DNA of 54,398 nucleotides from Clostridia bacterium (GCA_017440755.1 JAFSGP010000009.1:1-54398), one strand, 5' to 3'; positions 23,578 to 32,130 are shown, counted from the stretch's first letter. The notes: a model not told the origin generated them from the letters alone. Numbers and translations are program-made.

Positions 23578-24341
23578 AGCCGCAGGCTCACCTCCCCAGA
23601 GGTCAGCGGAAGGTCACCCGTAGCGGTACGCACCAGCAGGTGTCCCTCGTCGGTGATACTGAGGACGGTGGCGGGGAAGGATTCTTCGCCTCGCAGCACC
23701 GTTACTGCTCGCCCCGTCAGGATACTGCGGCGGCGGCTCTCCGCCAGAATCTCCTCGGCGGAAAGCGTGATGTATGCCGCCTCCCACTCCTCCAGCAGAG
23801 CGGCGGCAAGCGCGGCGCGGGAGGGGGGCGCGCACAGATTGCCCAGGGAGGTGGCGATGTTTTTTAGCTCGTCAGGCATTTCGCAGGGAGCTACGTTGAT
23901 GCCGAAGCCCAGCAGAATATAGGCGGGCTTACCGAATGTGTCGAGTTCTCCCTCTGCCAGTATGCCGCACACCTTGCGTCCGTCGATATACAGGTCGTTG
24001 ACCCATTTGATACCCACCTGCAGGGGACACACCCGCTCGATGGCGCGGGCGGCGGCCACCGCGGCGCAGGAGGTTATCTGCCCGATGTCAGCGGTGGTGG
24101 GGCGCAGGAGGGTGGAAAGGTAAATTCCGCCGTTCGGGGAGAAAAAGCTCCGTCCTCGCCGCCCTCGTCCCCCCGTCTGGGTCACGGCAATCAGCGTGGT
24201 GCCCTCAGGCGCACCGTCTGCCGCCAACCGCCGCAGGTCGGTGTTGGTGGAGGCAGTGGACGCAATTACCTGTAGGTTTTGCCCAAAGGTGGCAGTGTGC
24301 AGACGGGATAGGATAGCCTCTTTTGTCAGCGTATCAGCCAT
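23574..24341 (-). CDS. birA: Biotin--[acetyl-CoA-carboxylase] ligase
   Basis: A 255-residue group I ligase: it attaches biotin to carboxylases but lacks the N-terminal helix-turn-helix of regulatory BirA. The biotin/ATP loop GGRGRRGRSFFSP, IKWVNDLYIDGRKVCGILAE and GFGINV are present. Since it cannot bind DNA, control of bioY must come from elsewhere, perhaps from the AraC-type gene that overlaps its start by 8 bases. Confidence 0.95.
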   Translation of the reverse strand: MADTLTKEAILSRLHTATFGQNLQVIASTASTNTDLRRLAADGAPEGTTLIAVTQTGGRGRRGRSFFSPNGGIYLSTLLRPTTADIGQITSCAAVAAARAIERVCPLQVGIKWVNDLYIDGRKVCGILAEGELDTFGKPAYILLGFGINVAPCEMPDELKNIATSLGNLCAPPSRAALAAALLEEWEAAYITLSAEEILAESRRRSILTGRAVTVLRGEESFPATVLSITDEGHLLVRTATGDLPLTSGEVSLRL

Positions 24342-25239
24342 GGGCGTCCTCCCTGTAGGGGGCGGTGAGGGTGAGGGGGCTCTGCCCCTTTCCCTTTTCC
24401 CCGTGGAGGCGGCGCCAGCGGGCGGGGGTCATACCGCATTGCTCGCTGAATTTGCGAATGAAGTAGCTGGCGGTGTCATAGCCGCACTGGGCGCCGATGC
24501 GGGAAATGCTCTGGTCGGTCTGCTCCAGCAGCTGCCGCGCGCGGCTGAGCCGCAGGGCGTGGCAGTACGCCAGCACCGTCAGCCCCGTCTGCTGACGGAA
24601 TCGACGGCACAGATATGCCTCCTCATAGTGGAACTGTGCCGCCAACTGGGCGGTGGACAGGGGGGAGGTGTAGTTGTTTTCGATATAATCGATGACCGAC
24701 CACAGGCGGCGGTCGGCAGGGTGTCCCGCATAGCTTTCGTCACAGAAATCCTGCGCCAACAGCCCCACCAGACGGAACAGCTGTCCCAGCACCAGCGTGG
24801 GAGAGGGGGTATCGGTGTAATAGGCGTCGGTGAGGGCATTTATCTCACGGCTTACACCCTCGTCGCGGATACAGGTGTGCAGCCGCAGAGAGCCGGCGGT
24901 GAGGGCACGCAGCGGCGCCAGATAGGGCAGCAGCTCCTCCGCCAGCAGACTGGTCTCAAACATCAGCACGCGGTAGCGTACTCCCTCCTCGCCGGCAAAG
25001 GCCACGTGAGGGCAGCGGGGGTGAATGCACACCGTATCTCCTGCGCGGGCGGTGATGGGTTGACCGCTAATGGTTAGTTCCAGCGTCCCCTCGTAGATGT
25101 GCAGCAGCTCCATACGGCGGTGCCAGTGAAGCGGGAAGGGCTGTTCACCGGGCTCGCATACGTACAGCAGGCACTTGACCGGCAGACCGCCATAGTCGAT
25201 TATATCCTTTTCTTCGTAGTTGAGGGCGATTTCGTTCAT
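24334..25239 (-). CDS. AraC-family regulator with N-terminal cupin
   Basis: A 301-residue regulator. The N-terminal cupin-like domain has HWHRRMELLHIYEGTLEL and AGDTVCIHPRCPHV, a typical sugar- or small-molecule-sensing form. The C-terminal part holds two helix-turn-helix motifs (LSTAQLAAQFHYEEAYLCRRF and ISRIGAQCGYDTASYFIRKF). It overlaps birA, and is divergent from nagB 150 bases away. Either the biotin genes or the amino-sugar genes may be its target; the cupin type makes a sugar regulator slightly more likely. Confidence 0.9.
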   Translation of the reverse strand: MNEIALNYEEKDIIDYGGLPVKCLLYVCEPGEQPFPLHWHRRMELLHIYEGTLELTISGQPITARAGDTVCIHPRCPHVAFAGEEGVRYRVLMFETSLLAEELLPYLAPLRALTAGSLRLHTCIRDEGVSREINALTDAYYTDTPSPTLVLGQLFRLVGLLAQDFCDESYAGHPADRRLWSVIDYIENNYTSPLSTAQLAAQFHYEEAYLCRRFRQQTGLTVLAYCHALRLSRARQLLEQTDQSISRIGAQCGYDTASYFIRKFSEQCGMTPARWRRLHGEKGKGQSPLTLTAPYREDAHG

Positions 25240-25272
25240 CGGTCCACCTCCTAAAAGTCAATATCGTTGCAT

Positions 25273-25278
25273 ATTATA
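25273..25278 (-). promoter_or_regulatory. Extended -10 element of the araC-birA-bioY operon
   Basis: On the minus strand TGC-TATAAT (TATAAT at 25278-25273), 34 bases from the start codon. No good -35 is present, as often with extended -10 promoters. Confidence 0.55.
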
Positions 25279-25336
25279 GCAAAACTGAGGGTTGCTCAGC
25301 ACAGCAAAAATATTGTACCATTAAACTGTAAAAAAT

Positions 25337-25352
25337 GCAACCGTTCTGTTGC
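25337..25352. promoter_or_regulatory. Inverted repeat upstream of nagB
   Basis: GCAAC-CGTTCT-GTTGC lies 37 bases before the nagB start, in the region shared with the divergent AraC-type gene. It could be an operator or a leader hairpin. Confidence 0.35.
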
Positions 25353-25389
25353 GAATCCCCAAATATGAAAAGAAAGAAGTGGATTACGT

Positions 25390-26100
25390 ATGCATTTTAT
25401 TACCGTAAAAAGCTATGACGAGCTGAGCCGCCGCGCCGCCAACCTCATTGCCGCCCAGGTCAATATCAAGCCGAATTGCGTGCTGGGTCTGGCGACGGGT
25501 TCCAGCCCGCTGGGCACCTATGCCCGTTTGGCGGAGCTGTGTGCTGCCGGTGACGTGGATTTCTCCGCCGTCACCTCCGTCAATTTGGACGAGTACGTGG
25601 GTCTGACCGGCGATAACGACCAGAGCTATCGTTACTTTATGGACCACAACCTGTTTTCTAAAGTGAATATCCGCCCGGAGGCAACCTACGTTCCCAGCGG
25701 CGTGTCCGCCGACCCCGTGGAGGAGGGCAAGCAGTACGACGCTCTTATCGAGTCCTTGGGCGGCATCGACCTGCAGCTGTTGGGCATCGGTCTGGACGGT
25801 CACATCGGCTTTAACGAGCCGGACGACTGCTTCACCAAGGAGACCCACCCCGTCGCTCTGGACGAGTCCACCATTGATGCCAACGCCCGTTTCTTTGCCA
25901 GCCGCGATGACGTGCCTCGTCAGGCGGTGACTATGGGCATGGGCGCCATTATGGCGGCGCGCAAGGTGCTGCTCATCGCCAACGGGCAGAACAAGAAGGA
26001 GATTCTGGAGAAGGCCTTCTTCGGTCCCATTACCCCGCAGGTGCCTGCCTCCATTCTGCAGCTGCACCCCGACGTAACGGTTATTTTCAGCGAAAATTAA
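25390..26100 (+). CDS. nagB: Glucosamine-6-phosphate deaminase
   Basis: The 236-residue enzyme converts glucosamine 6-phosphate to fructose 6-phosphate and ammonia. Family motifs: LGLATGSSPLGTY (phosphate loop), NLDEYVGL (catalytic Asp) and GIGLDGHIGFNEP (catalytic Asp-His-Glu). At 236 residues it is the shorter Gram-positive form without the allosteric C-terminal part of the E. coli enzyme. The partner nagA is about 19 kb downstream, not in the same operon. Confidence 0.96.
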   Translation: MHFITVKSYDELSRRAANLIAAQVNIKPNCVLGLATGSSPLGTYARLAELCAAGDVDFSAVTSVNLDEYVGLTGDNDQSYRYFMDHNLFSKVNIRPEATYVPSGVSADPVEEGKQYDALIESLGGIDLQLLGIGLDGHIGFNEPDDCFTKETHPVALDESTIDANARFFASRDDVPRQAVTMGMGAIMAARKVLLIANGQNKKEILEKAFFGPITPQVPASILQLHPDVTVIFSEN

Positions 26101-26106
26101 GCGGTT

Positions 26107-26138
26107 GCCTCCGTTCCATGAACGGAGGCGCTTTTTTT
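26107..26138 (+). terminator. Intrinsic terminator after nagB
   Basis: GCCTCCGTTC-CAT-GAACGGAGGC followed by GC and seven T. Confidence 0.92.
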
Positions 26139-26169
26139 GCGATTTTTATGGCATTTTGCATAAAAAAGG

Positions 26170-26198
26170 TTTACAAATCAAAAGGATTGCTGTATAAT
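26170..26198 (+). promoter_or_regulatory. fucI promoter
   Basis: TTTACA (26170-26175), 17 bases, TATAAT (26193-26198). The leader of about 45 bases ends in an AAGGAGGT ribosome site. Confidence 0.85.
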
Positions 26199-26251
26199 AC
26201 ACTTGTGTAAATTTAAGCAGCGAAAGCTGACTTTCAAGGAGGTAATTACAT

Positions 26252-28081
26252 ATGGCAAAGAAAAGATATGTAGGCGATTATCCCGTTATCGGTATCCGCC
26301 CCATCGTGGACGGTCGTCGTGGACCCCAGATGATGCGTGAGAGCCTGGAGCCGCTGGTTTGGGCGATGGCGGAGGCCGCCAAGAAGCTGTTCGAGGAGAA
26401 CCTGACCTATTCCAACGGCGAGCCCGTTAAGGTGGTTATGGCGGATACCTGCATCGGTCGTGTGCCGGAGACGGCTGCCTGCGCCGATAAGTTTAAGAAG
26501 GAGGGCGTGGATATCACCCTGTCCGTTACCCCCTGCTGGTGCTACGGCTCCGAGACCATGGATATGGACCCCAACACCATCAAGGGTGTGTGGGGCTTCA
26601 ACGGTACCGAGCGTCCCGGCGCGGTGTATCTGGCGGCTGTATTGGCCGGTCACGCCCAGAAGGGTCTGCCTGCCTTCGGCATCTACGGTCACGAGGTGCA
26701 GGATCGCGATCAGGTGACCCAGATTCCCGAGGACGTTAAGGAGAAGCTCTTACGCTTTGGTCGTGCCGCCGTGGCGGTGGCTACCATGCGCGGTAAGAGC
26801 TACCTGCAGATTGGTTCTCAGTGCATGGGTATCGCCGGCTCCATTATGGATCAGGATATGATGGAGAGCTACTTCGGTATGCGCGTAGAGTCCGTGGACG
26901 AGGTGGAGATTCTCCGCCGTATGGAAGAGGGCATCTACGACGAGGCCGAGTTCCAGAAGGCGCTGGCCTGGACCAAGGAGCACTGCAAAGAGGGTCGCGA
27001 TGACAACCCCGATGAGGTTGACTTCCTAGGCGAGAAGGTGCGCATTAAGTTCACTCCCGAGGAGAAAGAGAAGCAGTGGGAGTTCACCGTTAAGATGTAC
27101 TGCATCATCAAGGACCTGATGGGTGGCAACCCCAACCTGTCCGACAAGTTCGAGGAGGAGAAGGTGGGTCACAACGCCATCGCCGGTGGCTTCCAGGGTC
27201 AGCGTCAGTGGACCGACCATTGGCCCAACTGTGACTATCCCGAGGCGCTGCTTTCTTCCACCTTCGACTACGAGGGCGCTCGTGAGCCCTACACCCTGGC
27301 CACCGAGAATGACATTCTCAACGGCATGGGTATGCTGATGATGCGTCTGCTCACCCACCGTGCTCAGATTTTCGCCGACGTGCGCACCTACTGGTCCGGC
27401 GAGGCCACCGAGCGCGTCACCGGCTATAAGCTCACGGGCAAGGCGGCGGAGTCCAACGGTATTATTCACCTGCTCAACTCCGGTGCGGCCTGTCTGGACG
27501 CTTCCGGTGTGTGCACCGACGAGAATGGTAACGCCATTATGAAGAAGTGGTGGGAGGTTACCGACGAGGATATCAAGAAGATGACCGACGCCACCGTATG
27601 GTGCGAGGCCGGTCAGGATAACTTCCGCGGCGGCGGCTTCTCCAGCCACTACACCACTAAGGCAGAGATGCCCTGCACCATGATTCGTCTGAATCTGGTT
27701 AAAGGTCTGGGTCCCGTTCTGCAGATTGCCGAGGGTTGGACCGTCAACCTGCCCGACGAGGTATCCGATACCCTGATGGAGCGCACCAACCCCACCTGGC
27801 CCTGCACTTGGTTCGCACCTCGCTGCGACGGCAAGGAGGGCAGCCCCTTCAAGACCGCCTATGAGGTGATGATGAACTGGGGCGCCAACCACGGTGCTAT
27901 CTCCTACGGTCACATCGGTGCCGACCTGATTACCATGTGTTCTATGCTGCGCATTCCCGTGTGCATGCACAACGTGCCCGAGGATGATATCTATCGTCCC
28001 GCCGCTTGGAACGCCTTCGGTATGGACAAAGAGGGTCAGGACTATCGTGCCTGCGCCGCTTACGGTCCCCTGTACAAGTAA
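26252..28081 (+). CDS. fucI: L-fucose isomerase
   Basis: The 609-residue enzyme interconverts L-fucose and L-fuculose. Sequence follows the E. coli enzyme (591 residues) over its full length: [12 protein letters not shown] at the start, [15 protein letters not shown], then the manganese ligands in ATENDILNG (Glu), FADVRTYW (Asp) and [10 protein letters not shown] (His). The end [15 protein letters not shown] is conserved. No fuculokinase or aldolase lies nearby, so the rest of the pathway must be elsewhere. It stands alone between a promoter and a terminator. Confidence 0.97.
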   Translation: MAKKRYVGDYPVIGIRPIVDGRRGPQMMRESLEPLVWAMAEAAKKLFEENLTYSNGEPVKVVMADTCIGRVPETAACADKFKKEGVDITLSVTPCWCYGSETMDMDPNTIKGVWGFNGTERPGAVYLAAVLAGHAQKGLPAFGIYGHEVQDRDQVTQIPEDVKEKLLRFGRAAVAVATMRGKSYLQIGSQCMGIAGSIMDQDMMESYFGMRVESVDEVEILRRMEEGIYDEAEFQKALAWTKEHCKEGRDDNPDEVDFLGEKVRIKFTPEEKEKQWEFTVKMYCIIKDLMGGNPNLSDKFEEEKVGHNAIAGGFQGQRQWTDHWPNCDYPEALLSSTFDYEGAREPYTLATENDILNGMGMLMMRLLTHRAQIFADVRTYWSGEATERVTGYKLTGKAAESNGIIHLLNSGAACLDASGVCTDENGNAIMKKWWEVTDEDIKKMTDATVWCEAGQDNFRGGGFSSHYTTKAEMPCTMIRLNLVKGLGPVLQIAEGWTVNLPDEVSDTLMERTNPTWPCTWFAPRCDGKEGSPFKTAYEVMMNWGANHGAISYGHIGADLITMCSMLRIPVCMHNVPEDDIYRPAAWNAFGMDKEGQDYRACAAYGPLYK

Positions 28082-28091
28082 GATATCTAAC

Positions 28092-28123
28092 ACAAAAGCC
28101 TCCGCTTCGGCGGAGGCTTTTGT
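28092..28123 (+). terminator. Intrinsic terminator after fucI
   Basis: A 14-base stem ACAAAAGCCTCCGC / GCGGAGGCTTTTGT closed by a TTCG tetraloop. Confidence 0.9.
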
Positions 28124-28150
28124 TCGTTGTGTGGGAAATTGCGAATGGTT

Positions 28151-28419
28151 GTAGGGAACGGATTTATCCGTTCCGTTTCTTGAGCGGGTACCAAGGCGGG
28201 ACGTCGAGGCGCCGTCCCCTACGAACGGTTCACACAAACCACAGTGGTTATCGTAGGGGCGGGCGCCCTCGACCGCCCGTCTAAAGGATAGCACAAACCC
28301 TGACGGGACGATGTGGGCATCGTCCCCTACGCTGTGAAATGGGAGACCTTTTCGTAGGGAACGGATTTATCCGTTCCGCTTTGCAAAATTCGCAGGGGCG
28401 GGCGTCCCCGACCGCCCGC
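28151..28419. repeat. Cluster of six REP-like inverted repeats (intergenic)
   Basis: This gene-free stretch between fucI and the small-protein cassette holds six units of 25-29 bases, all with a GTAGGG- or GCAGGG-type head and an inverted repeat. Units 1 (28151-28175) and 5 (28354-28378) are identical (head GTAGGGAACGGAT). Units 3 (28252-28279) and 6 (28391-28419) share GGGGCGGGCG...GACCGCCCG. Units 2 (28195-28223) and 4 (28304-28331) are inverted, with GTAGGGGACG...CGTCCCG when read on the minus strand. This looks like a mosaic of small palindromic elements of the REP type. No coding frame is convincing here. Confidence 0.75.
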
Positions 28420-28437
28420 AAAAAAAAGCGGGCTTTT
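28414..28437 (+). terminator. Possible terminator at the end of the repeat cluster
   Basis: GCCCGC-A8-GCGGGC followed by TTTT. It overlaps the last REP-like unit and lies just past the convergent cassette. Confidence 0.45.
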
Positions 28438-28451
28438 GGGTTGGTTTATTT

Positions 28452-28817
28452 TCAAAACGCCAGATACAGCAGCGCCAGTAGCAGTTCCGTGCGGCAGCCG
28501 CTGCGGAACAGTAAGAGCGCCAGCCCCAGCAGCATCCACTGCTCCTTATCCAGATTTGGCAAGGGTAGCGTGGCGACAGGCGACGGCACCGGTGGAGCGG
28601 GCGGTGTTGGAACAGGCGGCTCCGGCGGCGCAGTTCGTGCGTATAGACCGGGGGATTGCAGCCCCTCCTGTTGTCGCCACCAGCCGGGGGTGCGGGCCGC
28701 CTCCAGGCTCTCGGCGGTGCGCCCTTGGTGCTCCTCAAACACACGGCGGGAGTGCTCCTGCATCTGCTGCACCCGCCGCGCCGCCTGCCGTTGCATCTGC
28801 ATCAAATCATCCGCCAT
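28452..28817 (-). CDS. Unknown small protein with Leu-rich C-terminus (cassette gene 3)
   Basis: A 121-residue protein: a basic, Gln/Arg-rich helical start (MADDLMQMQRQAARRVQQMQ), a Pro-rich linker (PPEPPVPTPPAPPVPSPV), and a hydrophobic end (QWMLLGLALLLF...LLLALLYLAF). The Leu-rich end with a short polar break recurs in unnamed clostridial proteins. It overlaps the previous cassette gene by 11 bases. Function unknown; association with a membrane or with the two other cassette proteins is inferred. Confidence 0.65.
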   Translation of the reverse strand: MADDLMQMQRQAARRVQQMQEHSRRVFEEHQGRTAESLEAARTPGWWRQQEGLQSPGLYARTAPPEPPVPTPPAPPVPSPVATLPLPNLDKEQWMLLGLALLLFRSGCRTELLLALLYLAF

Positions 28818-29184
28818 GCTTGCTTCCTCCTAAAATTCCCTGTTCCTGCAGCAGCGGCAGCAGCCGCATCATTTTGAGCAGCCGCATGGTTTCGTCCAGC
28901 CGCTGTTCTCGCTCCCCGTGGAGATAGGGGCGCAGCGCCTGCAGTAGGCGGGTATCTTCGTTGTCCTGCCCCATATTGGACAATAGGGGCAGCACCTTTG
29001 TGAGGGCGGCGAGGTCCGGTATACCGCTCGGCATAGGCGGCACAGGGGACGGCTCTGCAGGCTTTGGCGGCTGTGCGCCCTCGCCCTCGCCTTCTCCGCC
29101 CAGTGCCGACATCACCGATTGGATTTTCGCCATTCCCTCGGGAGAGGTGAGCAGTTGGGTTAATTTCTCGCTTAAATCGTCCAT
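28807..29184 (-). CDS. Unknown small protein (cassette gene 2)
   Basis: A 125-residue protein in three parts: a helical start (DDLSEKLTQLLTSPEGMAKIQ), a Gly/Glu/Pro-rich linker (about residues 28-55), and a helical C-terminus LLQALRPYLHGEREQRLDET followed by MRLLKMMRLLPLL. Proteins with the same start (...LLsdPegMakI...) and end (LLkALkPYL..kR..kld.aikLL) recur in Firmicutes without a known role. The gene begins 9 bases after cassette gene 1. Confidence 0.7.
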   Translation of the reverse strand: MDDLSEKLTQLLTSPEGMAKIQSVMSALGGEGEGEGAQPPKPAEPSPVPPMPSGIPDLAALTKVLPLLSNMGQDNEDTRLLQALRPYLHGEREQRLDETMRLLKMMRLLPLLQEQGILGGSKHGG

Positions 29185-29193
29185 GATACCACC

Positions 29194-29472
29194 TCAGCCC
29201 TTCCCCAACAGCCGCGTGAGCAGCTGTTGTATCGTGGGGTCCCGCATCAGGGCGGCCAGTTTCTCTTTATCCTGTAACAGGGCTTGGGTTTTCGCCATTT
29301 CTTCGGGGGTCAGGCGGTCGGATTGGGCGGCCTTTCCCGCAAAGTCGGATAATCCCGCCAGCCCCTCCTTTTGAAAGACCGCTTTCAGCTGTTCGGGGGT
29401 GGTCCCCAGCCGCTGCCCCGCGTAGGACAGCAGTTTTTCCATCTGCTCGGGGGTAAAGGATAGTTCTGCCAT
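29194..29472 (-). CDS. Unknown small helical protein (cassette gene 1)
   Basis: A 92-residue, mostly helical soluble protein: FTPEQMEKLLSYAGQRLGTT, then LKAVFQKEGLAGLSDFAGK, ending DPTIQQLLTRLLGKG. No signal or membrane segment and no known motif. A good AGGAGGC site precedes the start. It leads the three-gene minus-strand cassette, with spacing of 9 bases and then an 11-base overlap, so the three are surely co-translated. Confidence 0.7.
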   Translation of the reverse strand: MAELSFTPEQMEKLLSYAGQRLGTTPEQLKAVFQKEGLAGLSDFAGKAAQSDRLTPEEMAKTQALLQDKEKLAALMRDPTIQQLLTRLLGKG

Positions 29473-29500
29473 GCTTTTGCCTCCTTTGGTGACAAGGCGG

Positions 29501-29529
29501 TTGCCTTATGGTGTTTTGTATGGTATTAT
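29501..29529 (+). promoter_or_regulatory. Promoter of the first phosphoesterase gene
   Basis: TTGCCT (29501-29506), 17 bases, TATTAT (29524-29529). A small inverted repeat AAGGC-GGTT-GCCTT (29494-29507) overlaps the -35 in this divergent intergenic region. Confidence 0.55.
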
Positions 29530-29571
29530 ATGCTATGATGTGAGAGGAAATTTTATGCAGGAGGGGAGACT

Positions 29572-30033
29572 ATGCGGATTTTGGTGGTATCCGACGTACA
29601 CGGGCGCACGCGGGCGTTGTGCGAGGCAATCGAGCAGCAGCCCACCGCCGGCACGGTGCTCTTTTTGGGGGACGGGCTGCGGCAGGCGGAGGACGCGGCG
29701 GACCGCTATCCCGACCGTACCTTCTATATGGTCCCCGGCAACTGCGATATGGGAGCCTCTCTGCCGCCCGTCCGACAGGAAACGCTGGGCGGCAAGCGGT
29801 TTTATTTCACCCACGGGCATCTCCACGACGTAAAATACACCCTTTACCGTCTGGATATGGCCGCCCGCGCGGCGGGGGCGGATATCGTCCTGTTCGGACA
29901 CACCCACACCCCCTACGAGGAGTATGCCGACGGGCTGTATCTGTTTAACCCCGGCAGTCTGGGGCACGGCGGCACCTACGGATACGTGGATATTGTGGGC
30001 GACGGCATTCGCACCGCGGTGGTATCGCTGTAA
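29572..30033 (+). CDS. YfcE/MJ0936-type metallophosphoesterase
   Basis: A 153-residue phosphodiesterase with the full metal-binding set: DVHG near residue 8, FLGDG, GNCD, THGH and FGHTHTP. These coordinate two metal ions. Proteins of this family hydrolyse phosphodiesters in vitro; the biological substrate is unknown. A paralogue, slightly longer, lies at 33821-34375. It is divergent from the small-protein cassette and ends in a strong terminator. Confidence 0.9.
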   Translation: MRILVVSDVHGRTRALCEAIEQQPTAGTVLFLGDGLRQAEDAADRYPDRTFYMVPGNCDMGASLPPVRQETLGGKRFYFTHGHLHDVKYTLYRLDMAARAAGADIVLFGHTHTPYEEYADGLYLFNPGSLGHGGTYGYVDIVGDGIRTAVVSL

Positions 30034-30053
30034 TCAGTATATGCAGAAAAAAG

Positions 30054-30090
30054 ACAGGCGGCACACGAAATGCGTGTGCCGCCTGTTTTG
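30054..30090. terminator. Intrinsic terminator left of the restriction-modification island
   Basis: A 14-base stem ACAGGCGGCACACG / CGTGTGCCGCCTGT with loop AAATG, followed by TTTG; A-rich on the other side, so usable from both strands. Confidence 0.88.
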
Positions 30091-30103
30091 TTATATATTG
30101 CGA

Positions 30104-31081
30104 TTACCACGGTTCAACTTGTGCGTGGATGGATGAAGGCAGAGAAACCAACTGCACATCAAATTTTAAGGATGGTTCAATTTTGCTGGAAGCATTATGT
30201 ATTCGCATCGTTAATGTCCATCCTTCATCGCAAACAATCTCGAGCTTATTGTCGGAATCTGGTACAAAACCCATATGATAAAATCTGGTGGGTAATTTCA
30301 GTTTTGCAACATCCACAATGGAGCGATGACTGTTTGCGGATTTGTTGAGATTACCTGCGATATTGATTGCTTCAACCCTTGTTGTTTTATGCCTGTCATC
30401 CGTGATGACTTTGTAAAAATCATAGCGACCGAGCAGGTATTCAATAAGTTTACTCGGCACATCTGAATTATTGTCTGCAAGTCTTTTTAATTCAGCCAGA
30501 AAGGCATTGAGAACAGGAACATAATATCGCTCTGCCTTATCTGGTATATCGTTCCACAATGGGAGCGGTTCACCATTTTCAACGGCATTCACTCTCATAT
30601 CCCTTAACTCATTAAAGAGTGGAACAACTGCATCAAAATACTGTTGCGAACAAGGGACTCCGACCCATTCTTGACCGAAATCTATTGTTGCAGATAATCT
30701 GCTATGTTTTACGGCATGGTGATTATGTTTGCAAGAAATACCAATTTCCCATCCATTTGCTCTACGAACACAGACTACATCACGAACATCACCAGCGATG
30801 CCCTGTGCGTCTGTTTGGATAACCAGATTAAGAGAACCATTACCATATTCAAGTTGCGGCTCAAGGCGAATAATCACCCTTGCGGCCGCATTTGCTGCCT
30901 TTACCAGTTTATCGGACAGACCTTCCTTTTCTGCTTTTTCAAAAGCGGTTTTGGCCGTTTGTAGTGCATCCGATTCTTGAATGGTAATATCACCATCTGT
31001 TTTACCAGTTAGGTGTTCTCTAATTGCTATAAGACAAGCATATTCGTATGCCTTGCCATATTCTGTGTTTGATAGAGCCAT
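30104..31081 (-). CDS. HaeIII-family type II restriction endonuclease
   Basis: A 325-residue endonuclease related to R.HaeIII. Family blocks: SNTEYGKAYEYACLIAIREHL at the start, AGDVRDVVCVR, WEIGISCKHNHHAVKHSRLS (probable catalytic region, with the Lys-His-Asn set) and IDFGQEWVGVPCSQ. HaeIII cuts GGCC; the same specificity is inferred from family and from the linked methylase. ATG 31081 follows AAAGAGG; an upstream TTG at 31087 is less likely. GC is near 40%, far below the neighbours, which points to transfer. Confidence 0.92.
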   Translation of the reverse strand: MALSNTEYGKAYEYACLIAIREHLTGKTDGDITIQESDALQTAKTAFEKAEKEGLSDKLVKAANAAARVIIRLEPQLEYGNGSLNLVIQTDAQGIAGDVRDVVCVRRANGWEIGISCKHNHHAVKHSRLSATIDFGQEWVGVPCSQQYFDAVVPLFNELRDMRVNAVENGEPLPLWNDIPDKAERYYVPVLNAFLAELKRLADNNSDVPSKLIEYLLGRYDFYKVITDDRHKTTRVEAINIAGNLNKSANSHRSIVDVAKLKLPTRFYHMGFVPDSDNKLEIVCDEGWTLTMRIHNASSKIEPSLKFDVQLVSLPSSIHAQVEPW

Positions 31082-31092
31082 AATCAACCTCT

Positions 31093-32031
31093 TTACTGGT
31101 CTGCCTGTTCCAGATAAGGTCTTATGTAGTTAGCAACAAACTCTGCCAACTTTACAGGAACGGCATTACCTATTTGTTTATATATACTTGTTAAATCGCC
31201 GAAGAACGCCATATCCTTAGGGAATGTTTGGATGGCGGCGACCTCTCGCCAGCTCAAACGGCGAGTTTCACCACCTGCACCGAATTCCCACAGGTCTTTG
31301 TCCTTTTTTACCATATCGGGCGAACCAGGCCAAAGAGTAACCTGTTTTGCCATTGCAGGAACGGTATATGCCACCTCATCCCAATCTCGTTTGCGATTAC
31401 GTGACATATATCTGGATGAATAGGATGCATCGCAAACCTCACTCGGTTTTGCATTTGGCATATCGCCGATAGCATCACGAAGTGTCATTGTTTCGCCGTT
31501 GGTGTCTGGCAATTCAAAACCTTTAATGTGCAGGTCTTGTCTAAAACCTATAATGATTACACGCTCGCGGTCTTGGGGAACACCAAAATTTTTAGCATTT
31601 ACAAGTTTGTAAAACACATTATAGCCGCATTCAGCAAAGTCAGCTATAATAGCATCAATTATTCGTCCGTTTCCCATTGTCAAAAGACCTTTGACATTCT
31701 CGCCAATAAATGCTTTTGGTTTGTTTTGACGAACTAGTTTCACATAGTGCTTATATAGCACATTTCTGGAATCGTCAATTTTACGTGGTCCACTTAAACT
31801 AAATCCTTGACAAGGAAACCCACCCAATATAACATCGGACACAGGTATGGCAGAATAATCCACTTTTGAAATGTCTCCGCAGACCACAGTTGCCTTACTC
31901 CAGTTCCGATGAGTTTTACAGGCATCGATGTCAAAGTCGTTTGCCCAGATGGTTTTGAAGCCAGCATGATGAAATCCCATATCGAGACCGCCGGCGCCAC
32001 AGAACAAACTGACAGCCGTAAATTCTCTCAT
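31093..32031 (-). CDS. DNA (cytosine-5) methyltransferase, HaeIII-type
   Basis: A 312-residue C5 methylase with motif I FCGAGGLDMGF, motif IV GGFPCQGFSLSG (catalytic Cys in PCQ), motif VI GENVKGL, motif VIII QDRERV and motif X QIGNAVP. The start at 32031 has GGAGGT just upstream; the longer reading frame from 32082 overlaps the promoter. The endonuclease gene follows after 11 bases. The methylase comes first, the safe order for a newly entering system. Confidence 0.94.
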   Translation of the reverse strand: MREFTAVSLFCGAGGLDMGFHHAGFKTIWANDFDIDACKTHRNWSKATVVCGDISKVDYSAIPVSDVILGGFPCQGFSLSGPRKIDDSRNVLYKHYVKLVRQNKPKAFIGENVKGLLTMGNGRIIDAIIADFAECGYNVFYKLVNAKNFGVPQDRERVIIIGFRQDLHIKGFELPDTNGETMTLRDAIGDMPNAKPSEVCDASYSSRYMSRNRKRDWDEVAYTVPAMAKQVTLWPGSPDMVKKDKDLWEFGAGGETRRLSWREVAAIQTFPKDMAFFGDLTSIYKQIGNAVPVKLAEFVANYIRPYLEQADQ

Positions 32032-32080
32032 CCTATACCTCCGTAAGATATTAAGTTTTGTAGGAACACACTCTAATTGC

Positions 32081-32109
32081 ATTATATCATATCATTCCAA
32101 AGGCTTCAA
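32081..32109 (-). promoter_or_regulatory. Promoter of the restriction-modification operon
   Basis: Minus strand TTGAAG (32109-32104), 17 bases, TATAAT (32086-32081), 50 bases before the methylase start. Confidence 0.8.
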
Positions 32110-32130
32110 GTTGATTTGGAAAGGTTTTAA

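Noticed and set aside
28151..28419. CRISPR array
   Set aside because: The units differ in sequence and orientation, spacing is uneven, and no cas gene is near.
30090..32130. Target-site duplication around the restriction-modification island
   Set aside because: Both flanks share only a few bases (TGCGAT), which is expected by chance.
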